From assembly GCA_902576045.1 (NCBI GenBank), contig CACGTU010000001.1, forward strand, positions 1-64,000: a DNA stretch of 64,000 nucleotides, written 5' to 3'. The notes beneath the pieces were generated by a model that was not told the DNA's origin, did not search any database, and saw only the letters and a list, made by a program, of their open reading frames with translations. The DNA is from an uncultured Pelagibacteraceae bacterium (GTDB lineage Bacteria > Pseudomonadota > Alphaproteobacteria > Pelagibacterales > Pelagibacteraceae). Positions 44,547-54,694 of the stretch are shown in pieces. The translations under genes were made by a program, and so were the position numbers. Position 1 is the first letter of the stretch. Each line of letters opens with the position of its first letter.

Positions 44547-45226
44547 GGATATCAACAGGGTTAATTTTGTGTGCAGGTTTTGGTAAAAGAGTTGCTCCTT
44601 TAACTAATACTACTCCGAAACCTCTTCTCCAAATTAAAAATGGTACATTATTAGAAAACTCTATAAATTTTTTAAAGAAATGTGGAATTAAAAAAATTAA
44701 AATTAATACTCATTATCTATCAGATGAAATAGAAAATTTTATTAAAAAAAAAAATTATAAAAATGAAGTAGAATTATTTTTTGAAAAAGAAATTTTGGAT
44801 ACAGGAGGAGGTATCAAAAATTTAGCAAATAATGATACTGATGAAAATTTTTTGATTATAAATCCAGATACAATTTGGAAGGATAATTATTTAATTGTAG
44901 TAGAAAAAATGAAAAAATTTTATTTTGATAACAATTTAAGCAATATTTTGATGCTTGTTAATAAATCTAAAAGCTTTGATAAACGGTTTAAAGGTGATTT
45001 TACTCTAAAAGATAATTTAGTATCTAAAAAAAATATAAATAACTACATTTTTACTGGGTGCCAAATTTTAAATAAAAGTATTTTTAGAAGTATTAATAAG
45101 GATAAGTTTTCAATATCTGAAGTTTGGGACAAAGAAATTAATAATAAGCAGCTATACGGCATCGAAAGTGTTAACGAATTTTTGCATGTTACAGATCTTG
45201 ATATTTATAAAAAATTAAGTTCTTAA
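44543..45226 (+). CDS. murU: Nucleotidyltransferase, MurU-like
   Basis: LCAGFGKRVAPLTNTTPKPLLQI; LDTGGGIKN; tsaE-amgK-murU context. Confidence 0.8.
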   Translation: MRISTGLILCAGFGKRVAPLTNTTPKPLLQIKNGTLLENSINFLKKCGIKKIKINTHYLSDEIENFIKKKNYKNEVELFFEKEILDTGGGIKNLANNDTDENFLIINPDTIWKDNYLIVVEKMKKFYFDNNLSNILMLVNKSKSFDKRFKGDFTLKDNLVSKKNINNYIFTGCQILNKSIFRSINKDKFSISEVWDKEINNKQLYGIESVNEFLHVTDLDIYKKLSS

Positions 45227-45933
45227 AATTTGATCAGGTTTTTCGCTCTACTTTTGTCTAGATAAATTGCATCAGTTAATTTTTTTTCATTATTAAATGT
45301 GATTTTCAATGGATTGCCAGTTGGTATTTCTAATTTAGTTACTTCATCATTATCTAGTTCAAATAAAAATTTGCACATTGATCTTATTGAATTTCCATGG
45401 GCTGAAACAACAATATTATTATCCAATTTATTTTCGATTTGAGACTTATAATAAGGAATTACTCTTTCGTAGGTGTCTTTTAAAGACTCAGTATCAGGCA
45501 CTTTTTCTCTTGGAATATCTTTATAAGTTTCAATATTTAAAGGATGATAAGGACTATTTTTACTTAAAGGTTGAGGTGGAGTATCCCATGATCGTCTAAA
45601 AATGTGAACTTGTTCTTCTCCTAATTTTTTTTTCATTTCATCTTTATTTAAACCAGTTAAGGCTCCATAATGTCTCTCATTTAACTCCCATGCTTTTATA
45701 ATTTGATCATCTTTTTCTCTGATAGTGTTTAATATAAGCTTAAGAGTATCTATAGATCTCTTTTGATAGGAGCTAAAAAAGTAATCAATTTTAAAATTTA
45801 ATTCTTTTATAAGTTCACCTGCTTTACATGCCTCAAGTTTGCCTTGCGGAGAGAGTTCAACGTCAACCCATCCTGTAAACTTATTTTGTAAATTCCATTC
45901 ACTTTGTCCATGTCTTATTAAAATTAAATGTCT
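45223..45933 (-). CDS. gpmA: 2,3-bisphosphoglycerate-dependent phosphoglycerate mutase
   Basis: LIRHGQSEWNLQNKFTGWVDVELSPQG, ELNERHYGALTGLNK, VSAHGNSIR; ATG 45933 preferred. Confidence 0.95.
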   Translation of the reverse strand, partial: RHLILIRHGQSEWNLQNKFTGWVDVELSPQGKLEACKAGELIKELNFKIDYFFSSYQKRSIDTLKLILNTIREKDDQIIKAWELNERHYGALTGLNKDEMKKKLGEEQVHIFRRSWDTPPQPLSKNSPYHPLNIETYKDIPREKVPDTESLKDTYERVIPYYKSQIENKLDNNIVVSAHGNSIRSMCKFLFELDNDEVTKLEIPTGNPLKITFNNEKKLTDAIYLDKSRAKNLIKF

Positions 45934-46040
45934 CATTTTATAATATTTAATATAAAATATATACATACTAAAGATATTTAAAATATTAATATAATAATAT
46001 CTTAAAGATGTATTAAATTTTAAAATTTGGAGGATAAGTA

Positions 46041-46349
46041 ATGGACTCTTTTGAAGATAGAAAAAAAGGTTTTGAAAAAAAGTTTGCTCATGACGAAGAA
46101 AAAGAATTTAAAATAAGTGCAAGAAGAAATAAATATCTAGGAGAGTGGGGATCAAAGATTATGGGATATAGCGAGGAGCAAACTAAGGAGTATATTCAAT
46201 CAGTTATAAAAGCAGATTTTGCAGAAGCTGGTGATGAAGATGTATTTAGAAAAATTAAAAGCGATTTAGAAAGTTTTAATATTTCTGACGACGAAATTCG
46301 TAGTAAAATGAATGAGATGAATGAAAAGGCTAAAGCAGACTTTAATTAA
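46041..46349 (+). CDS. DUF1476 family protein (homologous family to alphaproteobacterial F1-ATPase zeta inhibitor)
   Basis: FEDRKKGFEKKFAHDEEKEFKISARRNKYLGEWGSKIMG. Confidence 0.87.
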   Translation: MDSFEDRKKGFEKKFAHDEEKEFKISARRNKYLGEWGSKIMGYSEEQTKEYIQSVIKADFAEAGDEDVFRKIKSDLESFNISDDEIRSKMNEMNEKAKADFN

Positions 46350-46830
46350 ATTATTCATTACCTTTTTATTTTGTAGTAATTCTTTCTCAGATACAGAACA
46401 AATATCCTCGAAGAATGTTTTAGTAATAGATGGTGACACAATTATTTTAAATAAAAAAAAAATCAGATTTTCAGGAATTGATGCTCCAGAAAGTTTTTTT
46501 AGAGGTAAGAAACAAACCTGTAAGCTTGAAAATCAAAAAATTTTTTGTGGCGAAATTTCAAAAAAAAAACTAACTCAAAAAATCGATAATCAAATTGTAA
46601 AATGTTTTATTGAGAAAAATAATGATAGATATAATAGAATTCTAGCAGAATGTTTTGTTAATAATGAAAGTTTATCGGTTTATATGGTGAAAAATGGTTA
46701 CGCATTTGATTATGCTAAATACTCAAAAAAAAAGTACCAAGAATATGAAAATTTTGCAAAAAAAAATAAACTTGGATTATGGAAAACTAAATTTGAATAT
46801 CCATGGGTATGGAGAAAAAAAAATAGATAA
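46321..46830 (+). CDS. Thermonuclease (SNase-like) family protein, likely secreted
   Basis: VIDGDTIILNKKKIRFSGIDAPE; ENFAKKNKLGLW; N-terminal signal peptide. Confidence 0.85.
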   Translation: MKRLKQTLIKLFITFLFCSNSFSDTEQISSKNVLVIDGDTIILNKKKIRFSGIDAPESFFRGKKQTCKLENQKIFCGEISKKKLTQKIDNQIVKCFIEKNNDRYNRILAECFVNNESLSVYMVKNGYAFDYAKYSKKKYQEYENFAKKNKLGLWKTKFEYPWVWRKKNR

Positions 46831-46845
46831 TTTATAAATTAATTT

Positions 46846-47445
46846 GTGATTCGATCAAAAAAATTAATAGTTTTAATTTCATTTTTATTTATATCTGCGT
46901 GTTCATCTGTACCAAAGAATACAGCAAATAGTTGTTCAATTTTTTCTGAAAAATATTTTTGGTATAAACATGCAAAAAAAACAGAAAAGAAATGGGGTAC
47001 CCCTGTTTATTTACAACTAGCTATCATTAAAATGGAGTCAGATTTTAATTGGTTGGCAAAGCCACAAAGACAAAAAATTTTTAAGGTTATACCTTACAAA
47101 CGTCCTTCAAGTTCTTTTGGATACTCACAAGCTGTCAAAGGAACGTGGAAAGAATATAAAAAGGAGACTGGAAATAAATTTGCATCAAGGGCAAGATTTA
47201 AAGATAGTGTTGATTTTATTGGGTGGTACACAAACAAAACAAAATCTATACTTAAAATACCGTTAGATGATAGTTTCAGACAATATCTTGCTTATCACGA
47301 GGGATGGGGTGGATACAAAAATTACAAAAAAAATCAAAAGGTTATCCTTTTAGCAAAGAAGGTAGAGAACAATTCAAATAAATACAAAAAACAACTTAAT
47401 GAATGTAAAAATTCCTTATCAAATAAAAGGTATATTATTTTTTAG
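46846..47445 (+). CDS. Lipoprotein with lysozyme/transglycosylase-like domain (GTG start)
   Basis: Lipobox FISACSS; YLQLAIIKMESDFNWLA; YHEGWGGY. Confidence 0.75.
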   Translation: MIRSKKLIVLISFLFISACSSVPKNTANSCSIFSEKYFWYKHAKKTEKKWGTPVYLQLAIIKMESDFNWLAKPQRQKIFKVIPYKRPSSSFGYSQAVKGTWKEYKKETGNKFASRARFKDSVDFIGWYTNKTKSILKIPLDDSFRQYLAYHEGWGGYKNYKKNQKVILLAKKVENNSNKYKKQLNECKNSLSNKRYIIF

Positions 47446-50400
47446 TTTAATTGTTTTTTTAGCTCTAAATCTACGGCATCTATTCTTTTTGTATTTTTTG
47501 CAAGAGCCAAATACATTGTTGGAGTTATGTACAATGTAAAAAATGTTGAAATTATCATTCCACCTAAAATTGTTGATCCAACAGCTAATCTTGATCCTTC
47601 ACCCGCTCCAGGTCCAATATTTCCAATAACCAAAGGCAACATTGCAATCATAGTACTTAAAGAAGTCATAATGATAGGTCTTATTCTAAGTTTACAAGCA
47701 TCTTTAATTGCTGTCTCTATTTTTGTACCTGTTCTTCTTATTTGGTTAGCGTAGTCAACAATTAAAATGCTGTTTTTTGTAGATATGCCAATTAAAATTA
47801 CTAGAGCGATTTGTGAAAAAATATTTATTGAACTATTTAAGAATAAAATAAATATCAATCCTCCAAACACAGCAAGTGGAACTGTTAAAATTATGATGAA
47901 TGGATGAACAAATGAATTGAATGTAGCAGCCATCACTAAATATGCAGTAATTAATGCTAAAGCAAAAATAATAAAGATTTCATTGCTAGTTTCCTTCAAT
48001 TCCTCTGACTTGCCTTTCCAAGTGATTTGATTTTGTGGCGCTAAATTATTCATTGTATTTTCTAAGTACTTCATTGCCTCAGCTAGACTATAATTTTCGT
48101 CAATTGCTGCAGATATGGTGACAGCTCTTTGTCGATTATACCTTGGTAAAGTCTCTGCTGTACCTTTCTCCTCAAATTCTACTAAACTTGCTAGAGATAC
48201 GAGTTTACCACTTGTTTCTGATCTAACATGTATTTTTGAAATTCCATCTTTATTTCTTCTGTCTGCAAGATATTGTTGTAAAATAATAGGATATTCTCTT
48301 CCCATCCTATTAAATGATGTAACTCTTTTTCCACCGTAAAAAGTCTCCAAAGTTCTCCCTATTGTCTCTGTAGAAACACCTAAATCTTTAGCTCTATTTT
48401 TATTTGTAATTAACTTAACTTCAGGTTTATTTTTTGTGTAATCACTCTCAATTCTCGAAAGATTTCTATTTTTTCTAAGAGTTTGAATTACTTCATTTTG
48501 AATTTTCTCTAGCTCCTCATAACTTGTACCATAAATAACCATTTGAACTGGTTTGTTGTAATTAGATACTCTTATAGATTGTGGTGAAATTGGAAAAGCA
48601 AAAGCTTGTGGAACTGTAACTATCTTTCCAATAGCTTCTCTTAAAACTGTCTGACTACCTTTTTTCCTATTTTTCCATTCATCTAGTAATGCTATTATAA
48701 TAAAACTGTTGTATGTGGTTGCTGATTTACCAAATCCTGGAACACGCATAATTAATCTTTCATAAGGACTATCTTCAGCTTCAAGAAGTTTTAATAATCT
48801 ACTTTCAATAATTTGTGCCTTATCTTGAGTATATTCAAAAGAACTTCCCTCATCTGTGGAACCAATTATTAAATATGCACCTCGATCCTCAATAGGGATT
48901 AATTCCTTTTTGGTGAAATTGAAAAGAAAAATAGACCCTAAGACCACAAATATTATAAATCCTGATATTATTTTTTTTTTATTTAACCAATATCCTAAGG
49001 TTTCGATGTAACCTTCAGAGAAGGATTTAAATAAATTATTAAACTTTTTAACAAATAAACCTTTTTTTTCTTTTTTACTTAAAAATTTGCTTCCCAACAT
49101 AGGGGACAGAGTAAGAGCAACAAATGAGGAAACAACAATTGAAAAAGATAAAGCTATAGCAGTTTCTCTAAAAAGTGTACCAGAGATACCCTTTATAAAA
49201 ATTAGAGGTAAAAATACCGCCACTAAAATTAATGTTGTTGCAATAATTGCAAATGTAATTTGTTTTGATCCCTTATATGCAGCAACTAAAGACGTTTCTC
49301 CTTTTTCAATACGAGTATAAATTGCATCAGTCATTATAACAGAGTCATCTGTTATAATTCCAATCGCCAGTATAAAACTTAGCAAAACGAAAATATTTAT
49401 TGATAAATCAAAAATATATAAGCCCAAAAAAGATCCAATTAAACTTACTGGGAGTGCAATTGCAGGCACAATGACAGCTTTTAAATTTCCTAAAAATAAA
49501 TAAATGATTAATACAACTAATACAAAAGCAATTATTAAACTTTTATAAACTTCTTGAATAGCAGTTCCAACATAAGTTGCTCTATTAAATGCAATCTCAA
49601 GATTTAAACCATCTGGCAATAAGGGTTTTATTTCATTAATTTTTTTTTTAATTTGATTAGATAGTTCAACTGTAGAAGCACCGCTTCTAGCATAAATACC
49701 AATTCCTACAGTTTTTAAATTTTTTGCATTTTTTCTCTGAGCTTTAAACAGAGTTTTTTCTGAGACAGGTCCAAATTCTATATTTGCGACATCAGATAAT
49801 AATATTGCTTTATCTTTAACTTTTTTAATTGGTAGTGATTTTATTTTTTCTATATTTGTATAAGATTTATCAATGTTTAAAGTTAAGTCTCTATTATCTG
49901 CTTCTAAAGTACCAGCAGGAAGATCAACATTCTCATTTCTTAAAGCTCTTTCAACTTCTTGAATAGTTAAATCGTTTGCAGCTAATTTAATTGGATCAAT
50001 CCATACTCTAACACTTAATTCTCTTAGACCCCCGACTAAAATTCTACCAACATTTGGTACACTTGAAAATGCATCCACAAGGTATCTTTCAGCGTAATCC
50101 CCAAGATCTAAATCGTTCCATGTAGGAGATGAAAGACTTAGCCACATAGTTGTAGTAAATCCTGCTGCTCTTTTTAAAATTTGAGGAGGACTAGACTCAC
50201 TTGGTAAATTATCAACTACTCTTGATACTCTCTCTCTAATGTCGTTAGCGGCATTGTCTAAGTCTATATCGGTATTAAACTCAATATTAATTCTACTTCT
50301 GCCATTTAAAGAAGTGGAATCTATGTTCTTAATCCCTTCAGCACCCCCTATTACATCCTCAATTTTTTGTGTAATTTCCTCATCAATAATTTCAGTAGAA

Positions 50401-50564
50401 GCTGATTTATAATCTGTTTGAACTTGGACTACAGGTGGTTGAATTCCCTCAGGTAGTTCTCTTACTGGAAGTTCTGAGAAAACAAACATCCCAAAAATAA
50501 CCAATACTAAGGACATCACCCATGCTACTACCGGTCTTTTAATACTTATTTCTGTAAGATTCAT
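47442..50564 (-). CDS. RND (HAE1/AcrB-type) efflux transporter
   Basis: ISIKRPVVAWVMSLVLVIFG, GIITDDSVIMTDAIYTRIE, large 1040-aa multi-TM protein. Confidence 0.92.
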   Translation of the reverse strand: MNLTEISIKRPVVAWVMSLVLVIFGMFVFSELPVRELPEGIQPPVVQVQTDYKSASTEIIDEEITQKIEDVIGGAEGIKNIDSTSLNGRSRINIEFNTDIDLDNAANDIRERVSRVVDNLPSESSPPQILKRAAGFTTTMWLSLSSPTWNDLDLGDYAERYLVDAFSSVPNVGRILVGGLRELSVRVWIDPIKLAANDLTIQEVERALRNENVDLPAGTLEADNRDLTLNIDKSYTNIEKIKSLPIKKVKDKAILLSDVANIEFGPVSEKTLFKAQRKNAKNLKTVGIGIYARSGASTVELSNQIKKKINEIKPLLPDGLNLEIAFNRATYVGTAIQEVYKSLIIAFVLVVLIIYLFLGNLKAVIVPAIALPVSLIGSFLGLYIFDLSINIFVLLSFILAIGIITDDSVIMTDAIYTRIEKGETSLVAAYKGSKQITFAIIATTLILVAVFLPLIFIKGISGTLFRETAIALSFSIVVSSFVALTLSPMLGSKFLSKKEKKGLFVKKFNNLFKSFSEGYIETLGYWLNKKKIISGFIIFVVLGSIFLFNFTKKELIPIEDRGAYLIIGSTDEGSSFEYTQDKAQIIESRLLKLLEAEDSPYERLIMRVPGFGKSATTYNSFIIIALLDEWKNRKKGSQTVLREAIGKIVTVPQAFAFPISPQSIRVSNYNKPVQMVIYGTSYEELEKIQNEVIQTLRKNRNLSRIESDYTKNKPEVKLITNKNRAKDLGVSTETIGRTLETFYGGKRVTSFNRMGREYPIILQQYLADRRNKDGISKIHVRSETSGKLVSLASLVEFEEKGTAETLPRYNRQRAVTISAAIDENYSLAEAMKYLENTMNNLAPQNQITWKGKSEELKETSNEIFIIFALALITAYLVMAATFNSFVHPFIIILTVPLAVFGGLIFILFLNSSINIFSQIALVILIGISTKNSILIVDYANQIRRTGTKIETAIKDACKLRIRPIIMTSLSTMIAMLPLVIGNIGPGAGEGSRLAVGSTILGGMIISTFFTLYITPTMYLALAKNTKRIDAVDLELKKQLN

Positions 50565-50578
50565 TATAAATGTTTATC

Positions 50579-51577
50579 TTAGCTTTTTTTCTCAGCTTCA
50601 GATTTTTTAAAAATATTTAACTTTTTAAGCCAGTCAAATTTTCCTTTTGTCGCTTCACTTTTAGTAGTTTTCTCTTTTTTCCCCCATGTCGATGCTTTCT
50701 GTTTTTCACCTTTTTCAATTGGCTTTATTTCTAAATTTGGTCTGACTTTTTTTAATCCCTCAGCTACAATCTTGTCTCCAGAATTTATGCCGTCTTTAAT
50801 TTCAATAAATCCTTTATAACGATCACCTATATTAACTTTAGTTTTAATTGCTTTATTTTCATTGTTTACTTTGTAAATAAATACATTGTCTCCCTCTACA
50901 ATTGTGCTTGTATCAGGCGCACCCAAATTATTTCTTACATTGTATCTAATTGAGACTTCAAGAAAAGATCCAGGTAAAATTTCACCTTTTTGATTATCTA
51001 TTTTAATTCTAATTGGTAATGATCTTGTGTCCTCTGTAATTCTACTTGATATGGAATCTACTACTCCATCAAAATATTTTTTTGCAGAGCCGGAGTATTC
51101 AATTTTAACTGGCAATCCAACTTCAATAAAAGGAAAATAAATCTCTGGGATTTGAACGTCACAATATATTGTTGATGAGTCATCTAAATTAATTAAAAGT
51201 GATGATTTTGAAACTTCAACGTCCTCGGAGAATTCTTTTTTACCAATAATCCCATCAAATGGAGCAAAAATTTTCCTATTTTTTAATTCGACTATTACAT
51301 CATCTTTTTTAACTTTTCGGTTAAATTCTATTGGTTTAATTATTTCAAATTTTTCTATTTTATATGCTTGAGTTTGAATAGGTACTGCTGTACCAAAAGT
51401 ACTTATATTATTTTCAAAAATCCTTTCTTTAGCGTATGTTACTATTACTCCGGGAGGAGGCATTTTACTAAATTTTTTTTTGAAATGATTTCCAATCATT
51501 GTTCTTGCAATGATTACTCCTGCAATAATAAAAAAAAATATAAATATAACTGTTGTAATTTTAGATGATCTTTTCAT
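50579..51577 (-). CDS. RND efflux membrane fusion protein (short, lysine-rich C-terminus)
   Basis: APFDGIIGKKEFSEDVEVSKSSLLINLDDSS, PGSFLEVSI, GINSGDKIVAEGLKKVRP; adjacent to RND pump. Confidence 0.87.
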   Translation of the reverse strand: MKRSSKITTVIFIFFFIIAGVIIARTMIGNHFKKKFSKMPPPGVIVTYAKERIFENNISTFGTAVPIQTQAYKIEKFEIIKPIEFNRKVKKDDVIVELKNRKIFAPFDGIIGKKEFSEDVEVSKSSLLINLDDSSTIYCDVQIPEIYFPFIEVGLPVKIEYSGSAKKYFDGVVDSISSRITEDTRSLPIRIKIDNQKGEILPGSFLEVSIRYNVRNNLGAPDTSTIVEGDNVFIYKVNNENKAIKTKVNIGDRYKGFIEIKDGINSGDKIVAEGLKKVRPNLEIKPIEKGEKQKASTWGKKEKTTKSEATKGKFDWLKKLNIFKKSEAEKKS

Positions 51578-51584
51578 TTATTTT

Positions 51585-52400
51585 TTATTCTATTTTTCCG
51601 TACTCTGCCCATGAACCATCGTAAATGGTAGGCACATATTTATTATCAACCAAAGAATATGCAAGTGCTAATATACAAGCTGAAACTCCTGAGCCACAAG
51701 AAAAAACTAACAATTTATTATTATCAGGATTTATTTGATTAAATATTTGTTTAATTTCTTCAATATTTTTAAATGTTTTGTCTGATCGTATAATATTGCT
51801 GAATGGCAAACAGTGCGAGTTTGGTATCGATCCACTTCTAACATTTTTTCTAGGATCAGATACTTTTCCAAAAAATCTTTCTTCACTTCTCGCATCTAAA
51901 ACTAAAAATTCATTTGTTCTAATATTTAAATCAATCTCAGATTTATTTCTTACCATATTTCTATTTTCAACAGCTTCATATTTTGTTTCTTTAAAGTTAA
52001 CTTTTTCTTTTGATGTTGGTTTTTTCTCTTTTTTCCACTTACCCAGTCCTCCATCGAGAACACTTACATATTTGGGGTTATGACCGTAATAAATAAAATT
52101 GTACCAACATCTGCATGCACTTAACACATCAGAGTTATCGTAGATTATTATTTTATCTTCGTTTTCTATACCAAGCTTTGAGATATTTTTTGCCCAAGTT
52201 TTAGCATCTGATAGCATATGAGGAAGATCAGTATTTTTTTCTGAAAACTCATCTAAATCAAAAAAAATTGAATTCTTAATGTGTTCAATTTTATATTCTT
52301 CAAATCCGTCTCTATTTGTCGAGGGCAGATGCCATGAGGCATCTATTATTTTTACATGACTTAAATTTCCTATTAACCAGTCTGTGGAAACTAAATACAT
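51585..52400 (-). CDS. sseA: Sulfurtransferase, rhodanese/3-mercaptopyruvate type
   Basis: IKIIDASWHLP, LDARSEERFFG, FSCGSGVSACILALA. Confidence 0.9.
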   Translation of the reverse strand: MYLVSTDWLIGNLSHVKIIDASWHLPSTNRDGFEEYKIEHIKNSIFFDLDEFSEKNTDLPHMLSDAKTWAKNISKLGIENEDKIIIYDNSDVLSACRCWYNFIYYGHNPKYVSVLDGGLGKWKKEKKPTSKEKVNFKETKYEAVENRNMVRNKSEIDLNIRTNEFLVLDARSEERFFGKVSDPRKNVRSGSIPNSHCLPFSNIIRSDKTFKNIEEIKQIFNQINPDNNKLLVFSCGSGVSACILALAYSLVDNKYVPTIYDGSWAEYGKIE

Positions 52401-52846
52401 TAGAATTTTTTATCTAAATATTTCTGATGATATTCTTCTGCTGTACAGTAATTTTTTAAAAGTGATAGTTGTGTCACAACTTTTCCATTTAACTTTTTAT
52501 TTTCAGCTTCAATCATTTTTTCAGCAGACATTTTTTGTTTTTCATTTAAATAAAAAATTTCACTTCTATATTGTGTACCAAAATCATAACCTTGAGAGTT
52601 AAGTGTAGTAGGATCATGAAATTTAAAAAAATATTTTAATATATCCTCGTAAGTGACAGTTTTTTCATCGTATTCAAGTTTAACAACTTCAGCATGGTTA
52701 GTTGTTCCGGTACAAACATCCTTATAAGTTGTGTTTTCAGTATTACCTCCACAATAACCAACTTCAGTTCTAATTATTCCATCTATCTTACTAAATTTTT
52801 GTTCAGGACCCCAAAAACATCCAAGTGCTAAAATTGCTATTTCCAT
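52400..52846 (-). CDS. msrA: Peptide-methionine (S)-S-oxide reductase
   Basis: ALGCFWGPEQKFSKIDGIIRTEVGYCGG, NHAEVVKLEYD, AEEYHQKYL. Confidence 0.96.
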   Translation of the reverse strand: MEIAILALGCFWGPEQKFSKIDGIIRTEVGYCGGNTENTTYKDVCTGTTNHAEVVKLEYDEKTVTYEDILKYFFKFHDPTTLNSQGYDFGTQYRSEIFYLNEKQKMSAEKMIEAENKKLNGKVVTQLSLLKNYCTAEEYHQKYLDKKF

Positions 52847-52880
52847 TGATAATTAGTGTATTTAATTTAAAGATAATAAC

Positions 52881-53762
52881 ATGCTCTCTAAAAATCAATT
52901 GGGATTTTTGTACATGTTTCTATCTGTGTGTGCATTTTCAGTAATGGATATAATTGTAAAATGGTCTCAACATTACCCTTTGGGTGAAGTTTTATTTTTT
53001 AGGGGATTTTTTGGCGTCATTTTTTATTTGTTTATTATACCATCAGATAGACGAAAAAATTTTTATTACACTAAGAGGGCAGGGTTACATTTTTTAAGAT
53101 GTGCTTTTGGATTAATTGCTTTAGTTGCAATATTTATTGCTTTAAGAAATTTGCCATTAGCTACAGTAGTAAGTATTTCATTTGCTGCACCTATATTCAC
53201 AACTATATTTTCAATTTTTTTGTTGAGAGAAAAAGTTGGCATATTTAGATGGGTAGCAGTCATTATAGGTTTTGTCGGAATAATTATTATTACTGAGCCG
53301 GGTTTAAGTTCAGTGAACATATATTACATATACCCAATCATTTTTTGTTTGGGATTATCTTATGTAGCAATTGCTATTAGACAGTTGTCAAAAACAGAGC
53401 CAGTTTGGTTAATTTCTCTATATTTTTCAGTTGCGATCACTTTATTAAGCTTATTTACAATTCCTTATGGGTGGATTATGCCAAGTCTATATGACCTTCC
53501 ATTTTTATCTTTTATAGGTTTTTTTGGAGGCGTTGCAAATTTATGGTTAAGTCAGTCATATAAATATTCTGAGGTATCATTAGTTACTCCTCTTAAGTAT
53601 TTAGCTTTAGTTTTTGCTATATTTTTTGGATATCTAATTTGGGGAGAGGTACCAACAATAAAAACTTTGATGGGGGCAGGTTTGGTAATAATTTCATCAT
53701 TAATTATTTTTAGAAGAGAGATATATCTCAAAAAACAGTTAACAGTTGGAAGACATGAGTAA
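52881..53762 (+). CDS. DMT family (EamA) transporter
   Basis: About ten predicted TM segments, LRNLPLATVVSISFAAPIFTTIFSIFLLREKVG. Confidence 0.87.
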   Translation: MLSKNQLGFLYMFLSVCAFSVMDIIVKWSQHYPLGEVLFFRGFFGVIFYLFIIPSDRRKNFYYTKRAGLHFLRCAFGLIALVAIFIALRNLPLATVVSISFAAPIFTTIFSIFLLREKVGIFRWVAVIIGFVGIIIITEPGLSSVNIYYIYPIIFCLGLSYVAIAIRQLSKTEPVWLISLYFSVAITLLSLFTIPYGWIMPSLYDLPFLSFIGFFGGVANLWLSQSYKYSEVSLVTPLKYLALVFAIFFGYLIWGEVPTIKTLMGAGLVIISSLIIFRREIYLKKQLTVGRHE

Positions 53763-54381
53763 ACCGCCATCATATTGGAATAAAGCTAGGAGATATTTAT
53801 CATCAAAGGATAGAGTAATGAAAACTTTAATTGAAAAATATTCTGATGCCTCACTTACAACTAGAAAAAATATATTTCTTTCACTTTGTAAAAGTATTAT
53901 TGGTCAGCAGATTAGTGTAGCGGCTGCTAATTCCGTATTTTTAAAGTTTAAAAAAAAATGTAAGAATAAAATTTCTCCTAAAACAATTAAAAAATTAACT
54001 TTCACACAATTAAAAAGCTGTGGATTAAGCAGGCAAAAAGTAAAAGGAATTAAGTCGTTAGCTGAAAAAATGCTTAATAAAGAATTTAAACCTAATTTAA
54101 TAAAAAATATGTCAGACGAGCAAGCGATTGAATATTTATCAGAATTGAGGCAGATAGGCAGATGGTCTGCTGAGATGATACTTTTATTTACTTATAACAG
54201 GTCAAATATTTGGCCTGTTCAAGATATTGGTTTATTGAGAGCTATATCAAATAATTATAAAAAAAAATATTTGCCACCAAATAATTTTGTAGAAAAATTA
54301 AAAATTAGATTTTCCCCATATTGTTCAGTTGCAACATGGTATTTATGGAGATCTATAGATGATGAACCTATTCAGTACTAA
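53746..54381 (+). CDS. DNA-3-methyladenine glycosylase (AlkA-type HhH-GPD)
   Basis: SIIGQQISVAAANSVFLKFK, LRQIGRWSAEMILLFTYNRSNIWPVQDIGL. Confidence 0.88.
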   Translation: MEDMSKPPSYWNKARRYLSSKDRVMKTLIEKYSDASLTTRKNIFLSLCKSIIGQQISVAAANSVFLKFKKKCKNKISPKTIKKLTFTQLKSCGLSRQKVKGIKSLAEKMLNKEFKPNLIKNMSDEQAIEYLSELRQIGRWSAEMILLFTYNRSNIWPVQDIGLLRAISNNYKKKYLPPNNFVEKLKIRFSPYCSVATWYLWRSIDDEPIQY

Positions 54382-54664
54382 ATCCTTCTACAACTTGCAT
54401 GTGTCGAACAGTTGTATTTTTAGCTAACGCCCAACCTTTTTGATATTCTTTTGAGTCGTGACATTCAATTGCCTTTTGAAAATTTGGGAATTCCCAAACA
54501 ACTGTTCTTAAAAAATTATCTCCCTCAAAAGATTGACTCCTTCCTCCTCTTACTAGAGGCACACCTCCATAACTTTTAATAATTGGTGTTGCTGCTTCAG
54601 CATATTTTTTTAAGTTTTCTTGGTTTTCAATTTTTGTATATAAACTTATCCAATATCCTTTCAT
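54368..54664 (-). CDS. DUF1330 family protein
   Basis: KGYWISLYTKIENQENLKKYAEAATPII, GGRSQSFEGDNFLRTVVWEFPNFQKAIECHDSKEYQ. Confidence 0.85.
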   Translation of the reverse strand: MKGYWISLYTKIENQENLKKYAEAATPIIKSYGGVPLVRGGRSQSFEGDNFLRTVVWEFPNFQKAIECHDSKEYQKGWALAKNTTVRHMQVVEGFSTE

Positions 54665-54694
54665 TATATTTCTCCTTTTTAAATTTTAAAATTT

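Noticed and set aside
45971-46003. AAGATATT...AATATCTT inverted repeat in the gpmA/DUF1476 intergenic region
   Set aside because: Only A/T in most positions in a very AT-rich background; chance occurrence is likely
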